From: Brachionus rotundiformis
Lineage: Eukaryota; Rotifera; Eurotatoria; Ploima; Brachionidae
DNA: 64,000 bases
Direction: 5' to 3'
Assembly: GCA_016802295.1 (NCBI GenBank)
Contig: JAESIW010000200.1
Span: 1,688,289 to 1,752,288 of the forward strand
Shown: positions 46,754 to 59,400 of the stretch, in pieces
Layout of the letters: every line of letters starts with the position of its first letter
Position numbering within the stretch: position 1 is the stretch's first letter
Position numbers and translations under genes: made by a program
Notes under the pieces: model-generated
The model's input: the letters and a program-made list of their open reading frames with translations, nothing else
Databases searched by the model: none
Told to the model about the DNA's origin: nothing

Positions 46754-49700
46754 TTAATTTTTTACTAATTCTACATAGTTTGCCGGAACATATCCCTGTA
46801 TTAGGTCACTTTGGTCTAATTTTTGTACCAACCACCATTCAATATTCATATTCGAGTCGTGTTTTTCGACAACACGAAGCCTCTCGCCTTCTATCATTGA
46901 CAAAGTAGATTCTAACATAGAATCAAACGAATACAGTGCCACACAATACTTAATTATTAATTTAAACAATAAAAAATGAATCCAGTTTAATCAAACAACA
47001 TTAGCTTACTTCAGTATCATCACTTTTAAAGCTGTCATCATCATTGGAATTTTCGAACTGTTCTGACAAATTATTGTTGATATTTTCGAAAGTATCTTCA
47101 ATTTTGATAGTGTTATAGTCGTATTCTTGTTCTTGGTCAAAATCTATCAAGTTATTTGACGACTTGGATTTAAATGGTGTAAGAATTTTGGCTGGCACAA
47201 TCCCTTTGCTAACTAAAACATGATTTGTAAATATTTGTAAAGTATGACCACTATTTGAAAAGCTTACTTCCGTTGTCAACAAACCAAAGTTGCGGATTAC
47301 CACATGGATCAGAATGCTTAATCACATATACCAAGTCGTGTTCGTCTAAATTCAAATTATCACTCAAACCAAATCCACAATATTTTTCATTAACAATGTA
47401 CAATTCATTTGGGTAGACTCGTTTCAATCGGTCTCTGATTTCTTCAGTCTGAGTAATGTCATAAGAACTATTATACCCATTGGGAAGTTTGGCTTGACTA
47501 TCATTTTTTTCCAAAGTGTTTCTACCAACTTCTTGTTTGCTATCTTGACTCTAATTAATTAAATAAACATTTTTTTAAAAGAGGAACATTTAACGTTATT
47601 ATTTTAAAATTTAATTATTACTGTAAAATTTTTCAAACGCTGTAGATTAAAAATACTCTTAAGTCGTTTTGTTGGTTCACTTTTGCTGAAGAATTTGTTC
47701 ATTATATCCAATCCGGTTGAGTTGGTAGAGCTCTGAGACTTGGCTATATCAAAGTAATCAAGATTCTTGTTGATATTGGTAATGTTCTGATTATTCGAAT
47801 TGTTATTCACGAATATTTGATGTATATTGTTTAGTTTTGTGCACAATGAAGTGTAACATGAGTTTGAATCATCTAGAAACACATTTCCATCGAAATGCTA
47901 ATGAAAAAAGAAAATTATGAAAAAGTAAAAATTTATATAGATCGTGATTTTGAAATGATAAGATGGGGCCCCTCCTAGAAATCCCTTCACAACTAGGCCT
48001 TTTCCGAAATATCACGAAAATAGCCGAGTTTAAGGATAATTCACGAAATAAAAACATGTTTTTTACTAAATAAACTAATCTAATCTTACTTTGTTAATTA
48101 GCTTTTTTATCTCGAAATGTATGTTTTGATAAATAGTTTTTTGCGTCAGTACAAATATTTGATAGCAATTTTCGAATACGAGCGTACATATTCGTATTAA
48201 ACTAGGAAGCTCTTCGATCAATTGATTGTTCAGAGCTTCAAAATTTTTCTGCGATTCGTTCAAATTGTCTTGATTCTGGAAAATTTCCAATTAGATAAAA
48301 ATTAGAATGTTCAAATATAAAACTTACTGAGTTAAATGAAAATTTATCTTTTGACTTTTCTATGTTTAGTTTGGCAAACTCAAAATCCAATAGTTTGTCG
48401 CGCCTCTTTATCATCAGCTTGTTTGGAATTTCAAGGTGCTCGAGTAAACTTTTCAATGGTTTTAGCACTTTTTCATGTATCAGAATTGTCTAAAAATATT
48501 ATTTTTTTTTAAATAATAATTTAAAAGAACAATTTTAATTTTTAGAAAAATTAATTAATTAAATAAATTGTGATCAAATAGTTTTTATTTATTGCCAGTA
48601 AACTCTGGAATTGTTCCGAATTGGCAGAAAATATTAAAACATAAATCAATATGATTTAAAATTAATTAAATATTATGAAAATTAAAATTTTAATAATTAA
48701 AAATATTATATTCTTTATTCGATTAAGCAACAACCTTAAATTTCGATTGATTGCTGGACAATCTTTTCGATAATTATGTTTTAAAAATCAACTTGATCTT
48801 ATCTTTATAATATGTAATGGTATTAACCCTAATTTTACTTATTTTACTATTCAGCTAGTAACCTAGTTTAGTGCAGATAATATTTCATTTGAGTTTTAAA
48901 ATTTAAGCTATATAATTGTAGAATATTAAATTGTAGTAAGATTTAATGAAATTTTTCTTAATTAATAACTATTATCATTTTTCTAATAATATTTTAAATT
49001 TTACCTTTTTGGTAATAAAATCGTTTAGGAATAATGAATTTAAATGCACATATTGGTCGATTTCTTCAAATTTATCTTCACTAAAGTATTCATGTAGCGA
49101 CTCTGAATTAGCCATTTGAGTTTTGAATAAATCTTTTAGACTAGAAATTAATTGTGTCACATCTTTGATGAAAGTTTTGATAATTTTTTCAACACAACGA
49201 AATTTTGTCTCTAAATCATCAAATTGTACATCAACAGTCTTTAAATTGAATAAAAAATTAAAATTAAAGTTGGCCTTTGGCAACAAAAGATACACACTGT
49301 AACTGTGTTTATTCGTAGAGCGTTTGACAATTTGACACTTATCCTGTTCGATTTTTTTATCATTGAATGCATGGTTAGCTTGGACATTTTGTTGGTAATG
49401 GTAGAATTTTCTTTTATCTTACGACCATATTTGACAACTTAATTATTTTAATGAAATCAAATCTAAATTTAACCATGTTCAAGCTTACTTAGCTCATGTC
49501 TTCTCTTTATTTCATTTATGTACGTGGCAACATCTTGCATCGATTTTAGGGCTTCAAGAAGATCCTGATAATCAACATGGTAGCTATCAGTGTTCTGAGC
49601 AAAATTAAAAATTTTTGACCAAAGTAATTAACAATTAGTTGTTTACTTTTATCAACTCCTGCAACAAGAGCGGGTATTTTAAAACTCTTTGAATCGGTTT

Positions 49701-52700
49701 CAATAACAAAGATTGTAAGTCAAGGGTATTTATTTGCTGCCGTATAATACCTAGCCCATTTTCTATGAAGCTGACCAGCATTTTTTCGTTCTAATAATAA
49801 ATAAATAAAATTATTTTATTTTTGTATTAATAATTTTTTTTAATAAAACTTTTTCGATTAAATTGCTTGAATATTCAAAATATTGTGCGTAATTTGAGTA
49901 AATTATTCGAATTTTTTCACAATTTTTTAAAAAACACTTTCCAACTCTGACCTCTTCTGGTCGTTGGTTCAAAATATTCAACTCAAAATCGTTCAAAAGT
50001 CCGCTTGATAGGTCCACTATGTCTTTTATGTTACAAAATATTGCCTCTTTAAGTTCAGTCGAAACCTAAATAGATAGCTGTTATCTTTTCAAAATAAAAA
50101 AAAAATTATTTTACCGAAGGATCAGAATTAGGTCCAAGATAAATATCATACAACAACTTCATAACTCTGTAAAAATCCATCTCAGTTTGTATCAATTCAT
50201 CTACCACTTTTCCTTTGGATGTACATTTGCGTCCTATATCATCTTCTTCATCATAAATACTAAAATAAAACAATTTTAAACAATATTTTTTTTTAATGAA
50301 AAAATAATTTCTTAATGAGAATTCACCTTTCGTAGTCTTTGGAAGCGTTTTGTTCATTCTCAGGGGTAATTTTTGACATCCTAGCACTGGTAATGGGCGA
50401 TGGCGGACTCGATGAGGATGACGAGCACGAAAGAGAGGACGAAAAAGAGGATGACTTAGATGAGGCGGAGGAGATTGATTTTTTTATGGGCTTAATTATG
50501 TCACATAGTAGTCTATTACGCAAAACTGACATTCGTGAATCGTCCAAATTGTTTTGGACAGTGTTTCCTTGCTTGAATATTTTTCTATTTATAAAAGATT
50601 TTAGTTGATTTCTACCATTGCTTCCAGAGCTCGAATTTAGAACATTTTCTGGCGCAGAATTGTTCATGGTTTCATTAATATCTCTGTAATTTAAGGATTT
50701 GTTTGTTTCATTAGATTCCTGAATAAAATATAAAAAAAAATTAAATATAAAAACAAATAAACGATTAATCATAAAGATTTTTCTTACTAAAATGTCTGTA
50801 GAGTTCTGACTGCTTGATTTGGTCAAGTTGTTGGATGACTTTTCATAATTTAAGTAAATGCTTCTCGGATAGATTTTAGGTTTGTTCAAATTTTCATCTT
50901 AAATTTAAATGATTTTAACTTTGTAAAAGCAAAATATATTTTTTAACGAGTAATTAAGTATTTCGAGTTATTAAGATAAAGGGTCGAGCTCAAGTGAAAA
51001 GAAAATATACAATTCATCTTGTTGGCCTAAGAAATAAGTCACAACTTTATCAAGCACTTGTTCTATCTTGATTCTTTATCGCTTTTTAATACAGATATGT
51101 TTTTAATATGCGCCCATTTAGTGAATATTTTCTCTATTAATTTTCCTTTCTAAGCAAATATTTCCTGTTTTAATTACCATATATACGCTAGATTTACCCC
51201 ATAAGTAAATAAACAATTTAGATATTTTCAAATATTTTCCAAATTACTTTACGTAAAGCTTATTTTAAAACTAAAAACAAAAATAAAAAAGAATTTTCAA
51301 AATTTGTTTTATTATTATTTAATTCTTAATAGTTATGAAGAAAAATAAAATAAGAAAAAAAAACTTAAATTGCTTTAGTTAAAAAAAATCACGAAAAAAA
51401 AACATATTTTGCATTAAATTACAATTTTAATTAATTATTGCGTATTGATTTCAATTTTATAAATAAATCCATAAAAAATAAATAAAATAAAAAGTTAAAT
51501 AAGTTTTAACTTTTTGTTCTTAGGATTCAATGATAAAGCTCTTTTACCTTATTGATATCGACTCAATATTTTATTCAGTTAAAACGCTTATTTTAATTTT
51601 AATTTTTTCGTTCGTATCTTTCTAAAGATAAATTGCTTGTAAAAAATATTATCTTAATAGTTCCAGTTTTTTTTTTTTAAAAATCTTATTTTCTATCTTT
51701 TGAAAGAGATGCTTTTTATTTTATCTTTTTAAAATCTATTTAAAAAAAAAATTTTTTTAGAGTTACTTAAGTTAAAAATTTTTATCATACATCATCATTC
51801 CATCAATTTACAGATAATAAAACCAATTAAAAAAATACTAAAAGAATTATCAGTTTGGATCATGGGTCAAAAAATGCTTATAATGTCAGAAATATTTAAA
51901 AAAATTGAGTAAAAAGTGACCTATACTGTCAGCAAATCATTCATAGAGAAAAATATATTTAAGATATAAACGTGTCGATCTCAGAATTTCGAAATATGGT
52001 CCAGACCTGGTACTAGCAGGCTATAACTTTTACAAAACATTGGATTTAAAATGTTACAGAAATGAAATTATTCAGGATCATTTTTTCTTTCATTTTTTGA
52101 GAGAATTAAGAAGCTAAGATAACACAAAAATGACCAACGCATACCGTAAACTCGCGGGGTTTAAAAACGAAAATTCGGGTTTATTCCTGGCATTAAACAT
52201 GTGTTTTGAATTTTTTTCGAAAATAGTTTTAAGGCCGGACTAAAACTGAAATTTTAATTTTAATGTCTCATTAAATACGCAAAAATAATTTTTTTTACAA
52301 AAAAAATTAATTTAGATTTTTATTTGAAAATATTACATTTTGGATTTAATGCGTGCATTAAAAGTGAAAATTCGATTTAAAAAAAAATTCAAAATATAAA
52401 AAATACTAAAAAAAAAGGTTAATTGGTTAATTTAATACTGGTTAATTTATTTAGACATCATGGCGAATTCCAGCTATCTTGGCCACTAGCTTCTATAACA
52501 CCATCCACGTCAAATAAGAGGAGCACTCCAAATATCGAGCCAGATATCACAATTCCTAAAAAGAGGGCTAGAAAACGTGGAAGTAAGAACAAAAAGACAA
52601 TTGAAAGAGAGTTAACCATGATGTCTAAATAAATTAACCAATTAACCTTTTTTTTTAGTATTTTTTATATTTTAAATTTTTTTTTAAATCGAATTTTCAC

Positions 52701-53458
52701 TTTTAATGCACGCATTAAATCCAAAATGTAATATTTTCAAATAAAAATCTAAATTAATTTTTTTTGTAAAAAAAATTATTTTTGCGTATTTTATGAGACA
52801 TTAAAATTAAAATTTCAGTTTTAGTCCGGCCTTAAAACTATTTTCGAAAAAAATTCAAAACACATGTTTAATGCCAGGAATAAACCCGAATTTTCGTTTT
52901 TAAACCCCGCATTATGAAACCCGAGATTACGGTACGATGACCATTTAATTGAATAAAATTGTATCTTTAAATAAAATTATGTGAATAAATTTATTCTAAA
53001 TGTTTATTTTAAGACTTTTTAACAATCAAATTGAACTTACTTAGTCTATTATAAGTAGATATTGTTGAAAAATTATTAATCTGATAAGAATCAATGTAAT
53101 CTTGTTTTAAAATATCTAGATTTCTATTCTTTTTCAAAACGAGCGATTTGGACCGATTTATTTTTGATTTTTTGCCAATTTTGGAACGAACCGAGCTAAA
53201 TTTAGAAGTCCCCAACTCCGAAATGGTAAATTTATGATACAATGAATAGTTTGATGAGCTCGACGATGTGTCAACAAAATAGAAGTTATCTGTTTGATTG
53301 TAGCCATTATGTATTCGACCATGTTGTACCGAGTTTATATTTGCCGCAATTGGGCTTGCTACATTGTCGTAAAATCCACCGTCAAAACTTCTTATTTGAT
53401 TTATTTTACGAAAATCAAATAATTTGTCATAAACATTGCTCGGTTTATTTTCCTTCAT
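46754..53458 (-). CDS. RhoGEF with DH, BAR and two SH3 domains (DNMBP/ARHGEF37-38 type)
   Basis: Fifteen exons on the minus strand: 53041-53458, 50788-50897, 50327-50718, 50115-50259, 49850-50065, 49647-49790, 49489-49594, 49298-49437, 49005-49238, 48328-48489, 48090-48275, 47622-47897, 47268-47550, 47010-47212, 46754-46948; 1069 residues. A disordered N-terminus has a serine run (SSSFSSSLSCSSSSSPPSP). Then comes a DH domain (about 318-510; KVVDELIQTEMDFYRVMKLL, LLLKPIQRVLKYPLLLQELI, INEIKRRHEL). A BAR domain follows (about 511-760; LTMHSMIKKSNRIS). Then an Asn-rich linker, SH3-1 (about 885-950) and SH3-2 (1006-1066; ALYSF...YVPANYVEL). The order matches Tuba-family exchange factors, which act on Cdc42-type GTPases at curved membranes. 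The N-terminal SH3 array of full DNMBP is absent. The first-exon Met is assumed; earlier exons are possible. Intron 1 (2143 bp) holds a transposon. Confidence 0.9.
50898..52129 (-). other. RhoGEF intron 1, part downstream of the inserted element
   Basis: AT-rich with several homopolymer runs; nothing else recognised. Confidence 0.5.
52142..52434 (+). repeat. Left arm of the long-TIR element
   Basis: 293 bp, inverse of 52630-52934. The only substantial difference is a gap near the tip, where the right arm has an extra GGTTTCATAATG-like segment. Confidence 0.88.
52423..52632 (+). CDS. ORF inside the long-TIR element, NLS-like
   Basis: An open frame of 69 codons covers nearly all of the 195-bp unique centre. 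This part is clearly GC-richer than arms and host. The translation includes SWPLASITPSTSNKRSTPN and a strongly basic PKKRARKRGSKNKKTIEREL, like a nuclear localisation or AT-hook-like segment. The only starts are near the left arm (TTG/ATT context, or the ATG in GACATCATGG in another frame), so independent translation is doubtful. It may be a captured host or transposon exon piece (Pack-type cargo). No family recognised. Confidence 0.35.
   Translation: MVNLILVNLFRHHGEFQLSWPLASITPSTSNKRSTPNIEPDITIPKKRARKRGSKNKKTIERELTMMSK
52630..52934 (-). repeat. Right arm of the long-TIR element
   Basis: 305 bp, inverse of 52142-52434; it carries the full-length tip. Confidence 0.88.
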
Positions 53459-56400
53459 TTTTAAAAATTAGTTTTGATAAATCATTTTAATCTAAATATA
53501 GAATATATTTTAAATGAATTGTTCAAAAAAGATGGATTCGATCAATAAGAACTTTACTGTCTAAATCGATTAACCTTATTCTAGCTATAAAACAGAAATT
53601 GCTGAGTGAAAATCTCTGATGAATCAAATAATAAATTGCTTCTATAAACATTTTTTATTTTTTTTTCCGGATCATTTGATATTCATTAAATATTTATTAT
53701 TAAAGTCATTTACAGACTTGTTTGAGACTTTTGTGAAAGATTTATTTTTTTCTAAAACCTTGAAGACAAAAGTAACTCAAAATAATTAATTTTAATAAAA
53801 AAAACATATATAGATTGAGTTAAATATCAATAAAATAGACACAATAAATTAACCTCTATTTTAATTTTATTATCAATCACGTTTTTCAATGAGATATTGA
53901 CTGAGATCAAAAAATTTACATCTATTTGACATTTAAAGCTTGAAAGAGACTTTGGAAACAAAGTTGAAAGAACAAAGTATATAAATATTAAAAATATGTG
54001 TTTTTGATTTAGAATTTTTTTGAACAAGACTTAATAATCTTTGATGAAAATAAAAAATATTTTTTGTTTCCAGTTAGCATGATTACTTGGCCTCGAAGCC
54101 GTAAAGTTGGCACTTTTTTTGGTTTGTAAAATTTAATTTTTTTAGAATCACTAATATTTGCTTAAATTCAAATCTAAAAAAATCGAATAATTTAGAAATT
54201 TTTCCAATTATAATTTACAAGTGCTCAATTTGACTTAGCATTACAAATTTATTGATCTAGACTGATTAATTTTATCTAGATCAATCGCCGCAGAGAAGCT
54301 TGAGTTCATAAATTGAAAAAATCCGAAGCCATAAATTTCTACCTAATTCCCACTGGTTGTATCATCAGGTCCTATATTAATTATTTTTATACTTTTGAGC
54401 TTTAAAAAAAATTCTGTTTAAACTATTTTTTAAAATTACTATAGATAATCTTTTGAAATAAATCAAGTTAATTTGTAGTATAAAATATTAATAAAGATAA
54501 AATTTAAATAAATTCTCATTGATGGTTCAATGCACTGGTACCATGCCATAACGCTTTCTGAAATTCTGCTCTTAACAAAATCTTTAAAGGTTTAAGTCAT
54601 TTTTCAGTCAATTTTATTGATCTAATATAGTATTATAAATAATATCAATGCTTTATTATTTAATTCAATGAACAAAAGCTAATAAAGATTATGAATTGAT
54701 GCGATGCTACAAATTAGGAGGCGCAAAATGCTTTTAGCATTTAAAATATGGACCATAGAGCTTATATAAAATATCTTAAATATACACATTGCTACAATGG
54801 GAAAATATCTAATTTTTTAGCAAATCGTAGAAAGCATAGCCTCCGGATCAGTGTTGTCTATCATTTTAAAAAACTTGAGCAAATGGTTGTTGGGCTGAAA
54901 AACCAATATCTAAGACCGGTTTAAAAAATCTGCAATAAAGACAGTTTTTATTAAAAAAAAAATTCAATTTTCTATTCTTGGGTCAGCAATGATTGTCCTT
55001 TATTGGAATCAAAAATGATAAAAAGGATACAAACGTCTCCTATTTTGTGCACAAATCTTCAAGAGTATCAAATGCCTGTATTTGAAACTAGATCGACCTT
55101 TTTACGTTTTCTATTTATAAAAATTAAAAGTCAAATTAGAAAAAAATATTTTTTTTTGATAAGAAAATACAACACGTTCAAACATTAAAAAAAAACACAG
55201 GTCGAATTATATCTGAATAATCTTCACTTAGAATTTAATGATAAGCTTCATCAATGTTGATAGTCTATGAAAATAGTTCTAATTTAATTAGCCGGTTTTT
55301 TTTCTTTTCAGAAATTAGTTTAAAATTTCCAAATAGAACTTTAAAGCTAACCCAAAAAAGAACTCAAAAAAACAAATAATACTTGGCTTAGTACACTCTT
55401 GAAATATATTTCAATTTGTCAATATAATTGATACATAGATCCTAGGATTCATTGTTTTAAATTTGTTGTGTTTATTTAAAAAATGATAAAATTTTATAAT
55501 TTTTTGGAAATTATTTTTTAAATTATAATTTTTAAAATAAACTCTTAAAGAAAAGCCAAACAAAATTCAAACTTATCTTTTTTTAAAAAGCTACTTTAAA
55601 TTAAAGTTCATAAATTTAATTAATTCAAATTTGAATTAATATTTTCTTACTTTAAACTAATAAAATAAATTGGTAGTGTATTTAAACCCTAATTTTCGGA
55701 TTTCTGGTTCATGCATAATTGACCATAAATCCGACATTCTAATATTGGTCAATTGATTGAAAAAATTGAATTTAATTTTAACACTGGACCAGAATAACAG
55801 AGGCCTAAATCTAGACAGCATCAAAAACTGGATAATCTTGATTTAAATTAAAGATTAATATCTAAATTAAAATCTAAAAAACAAGGTAGTAAATTTTTGG
55901 TAAAAAACTAAAATTAATTAAAATAATTAATTTAAAGAGCTGAATATTTTTTGAAGCTTTGATTTTTATCTTTATATTAGAATTCATTTTCTAAACTGAA
56001 CCAAAATTGTGTAATAAATTTGCTAAAATTATTACTAAATAAAATAAATCTAAAGATGCGTATTGTTTTAATTATAAAATATAAAAAAATAAAACACTAT
56101 TTCTTATTTTTGATAGGAACTATTTAACAATGGTAATAGAAAGAAAAAATTAAATTGTATAATGATTTGAAAAATTAACCAATTTGTATAAAAAATATTT
56201 GTTAACGTAAAATTGCTAAAACAATCAAGTCTATTGTCCAAATAAGCCCAAATAGACTTGCCTAGAGGTTTGCCTAAAATATACAAATTTCATAAAACAT
56301 GATATCTAGATCGCACTCTAATATGAATAGATATAAATACAAAAAACAATTGAAAAATAAAAATAATTTTCAACAAGCTTCAATTTCAAGTAAATAAACG

Positions 56401-59400
56401 GTAAAGTCTTTATTTTGAATGAATGAAACGCGTTTTAATTTAAATTAAAATTAGAAATTAAAATTAAAAGCGCTACAATTTAAATATTTTGAATTCTAAA
56501 TTTGAAGCTAAAATTTTGACTAGTTCATTTGACTTGTCTACCTGGATATTTGGTCACCAATTCAACCTATTACGTATTCTGTATCGCGAAACCCGTACGA
56601 TATTTAAATAACTTTTAAAAATTGATCGCTAGGTACTCACTACTTTTAATTTAATAAAACTCACAAAAACACTTTTTCACTTCAAGTGTCCAAAAATTAG
56701 GCCATGCTCGGCAAAAATTAAATTTCAATTAGTTTTTGAAAATTGTATCGAAAACTCTTAATTAAAACTCTCTGGATAATTATAGACTATTAAGTAAGAA
56801 TTAGCGATAGAAGGTGGCTTGAACGAGCTACTCGTTCAGACACGGCAAATTTTCCTAAATCCACAATCACCAATTTAAAGTGAATTGAATAACAAAAAAC
56901 TTAATTACCTGTTATCTTATTCAAACTATAGCTCTATTTGTTTAACCCAGAAACTCGAATAAATAGTCTTTTGGCCACCATTTGTCTTAGCTAAGCCTAG
57001 ATTAATACCTTTTCAAATTCTGGTTGAAATACCGATTTTGCAAAATGACGCTCGCTAGGCTCCCAAATCTTTAATATAAGTTTTTATTTTTTTTTTCTTT
57101 TATGAAAAATATTACAAATATCTCACGAAAAAATGATAGCTATTTTAAGAAATTGACATGGTTACGAAATAAAGTTAGCCAAAATTAGATTAAATATTTT
57201 AGATTTTTAAATAAACTGTGTGTTTTGTCTTGGAAAAGGCATTTTTTGTCCAAATCAAAAGAAAATTAGTGAACATTTTGTTTGTTAACATTTTACCACA
57301 AATTCTAATACTTTGTCAAACAAACAAAAATGAAAATGAATATTAACTTGGATAATAATATTCAAAACGAGTCATTAGCCAAGTTAATTAAAGAATGCTT
57401 AGTCAAAAATTACTTCTGTTTGTTCATTAAAAAAAAGTAAAAAAACATTTTTAAAACACTTGTAAATTGTTAATTTAAGGGTCAAATACTTGATTGAGCT
57501 CTCCGGTCTCTATTAAGATTTGTCATTTGTGAATCTAAGTCAATACCTTTTGGGTTGCTATAGCTAAACACAACTACTAGATTTCTTCTGGCAAATGAGT
57601 CATTAAGGATAACTTTTTTAATTATAGACTTTGATATGATTAATGACTCTAGACTTGGAATTTTATTCCGTGACTTAAATTTATGTCCTCGTTCAAAATA
57701 TCAATGAGGAAAATTAATTTTTTAAGTATTATTTTATATGGATGATAATTTATTGTAAATGCGTTTTTTTTGATTTAATAATTATTTATTTTTATAAAAA
57801 TTATATCAACAACAGATATTAATCAAAAAATATTTTATTTTACTTTGAATTCACGCTGGCTTCTAGTGTATTAATCATTCTACAATGGCATTACAAATTA
57901 ACCACGATTAGTTCAACTACAAGAATAAAGAAAGTTCAAAAAAATTTAGCTGGTTTTTTGAATAGATTATGAGTTTTAAATTTAAGTTTATTTTAAAAGA
58001 CAGCTGGTTTATTTATTAAATTTTTTATTTAAATTAAGTCGGAATAATTGCTCTAAATTAATATTTATAATTTTTTTCTATTTTCTTTCATTATTTATAA
58101 TCATTCCAGTATAAAAATTTCTAGTCTAGAGATTTTTATAATTTTTTTAGACTTTAAATAAAATCGTTTTATCTGAAATTTCTAAATAAAGATCATGATT
58201 AAGATTTTTTGATTTTTTTAAAAATTAATGTAAAATGGTCTAATTTCAAAAGATTAGCATTTTTTTGGTTAAATGTCATGTTTGTCAAAATTTGTTACTT
58301 TGGCCATTTTTAAACTGAGCATATCCTAATTCTCATACAAATCTTTGGACAAAGTTTCGAAATACCGATACTTTTAATAAAGTACAAAATCTTTACTATT
58401 GTTAATTGAATTTAATTATCATTAATTTAAAACGGGTTTGAAAAATTTGACCACAATTATTTGCTTTTTAATTACGGTTTACCCTTGCAAAGAAATGAAA
58501 CTTAAATTTTCGGATTTAGATGATTTTTTAGAAGCCAAAAATCAAAGATAATTGCAGCGTTAATATTTAAATTTCAAAATTAACTGCAGCACTAAAAGTT
58601 GAATTGGGAAATGAATTTTTTAAATAAAAAGAAAAATAAAAAAAATAATTTTCATTGTTTTTTCTATAATAATTTTTTTGTATATTTTAACGCCGCATCT
58701 TAAATTAAAACTCAATTTTAAAATTTAAGTTTTAATGGACTCGCTTATAACTAGTCTATTTTACCATCGGGTTGATCTAGGCTTATTCATGCAAATAATT
58801 CCGAATATCAAGTTTTAATGAACGCATTACTTTGCAGGGGTATCGGTATAAGAAATTGTTTATATAATAAAAAAAAAACAATAAACTATTGATTGTAGAA
58901 AGTTGGTTTCAATTTTTTCCCATATTTTTTTTTTAAATTAAGTAGAATGAAAAAAGCCATATTGAATATCAGTTGAGAAATTGATAAAACCAATTTAAGT
59001 CATAGTATTTAATAACAATTACTCAAACCTAAAATTTAAAATAAATGAAGATATCATATAATTTTTTGTTATTTATATTATTTTTTAAATTTGATATGTT
59101 TATTAAATTAAATTCATTTTTGCTTTCTTCATTAAAAATCTTGTTGTAAATATTTACCCCAATGGTATTGTGCTGGTAAAAATTAAATTATTAAAGAAAA
59201 TTGCTTTATTATTTGATTCATAAATAAATATAATTAAAAAAATTAATTTGAATTTTTAAAATGCTAAACAAGTCGATTTTTATTAATCTAAATATATATT
59301 GCTTCGTGGTATTCTGGCAAATTTTGGAAAAAGCTAATATTCCTATTCGTTCGATTTAGGGATTTTTCATTCTATTCTTATGAATTAAGTAAATAAGTAT

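Larger units (their letters stand above)
52130..52943. mobile_element. Long-TIR (foldback) DNA element in RhoGEF intron 1
   Basis: Two inverted arms, 52142-52434 and 52630-52934, are nearly identical by eye (about two substitutions over 270 bp) except near the outer tips. There the left arm lacks about 12 bp present in the right. Arms start TACCGTAA and end TTACGGTA. ATGACCA occurs on both outer sides (52130-52136, 52937-52943), a candidate target duplication of 7-9 bp. Long arms with an 8-9 bp duplication suggest a MULE-like or foldback non-autonomous element. It encodes no transposase. High arm identity means recent insertion or conversion. It lies wholly within an intron, so the host gene is probably intact. 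Confidence 0.85.

Noticed and set aside
50339..50608. Acidic plus-strand open frame rich in D and E
   Set aside because: It is the antisense of the serine-rich tract in RhoGEF exon 3, which has firm domain and splice support.
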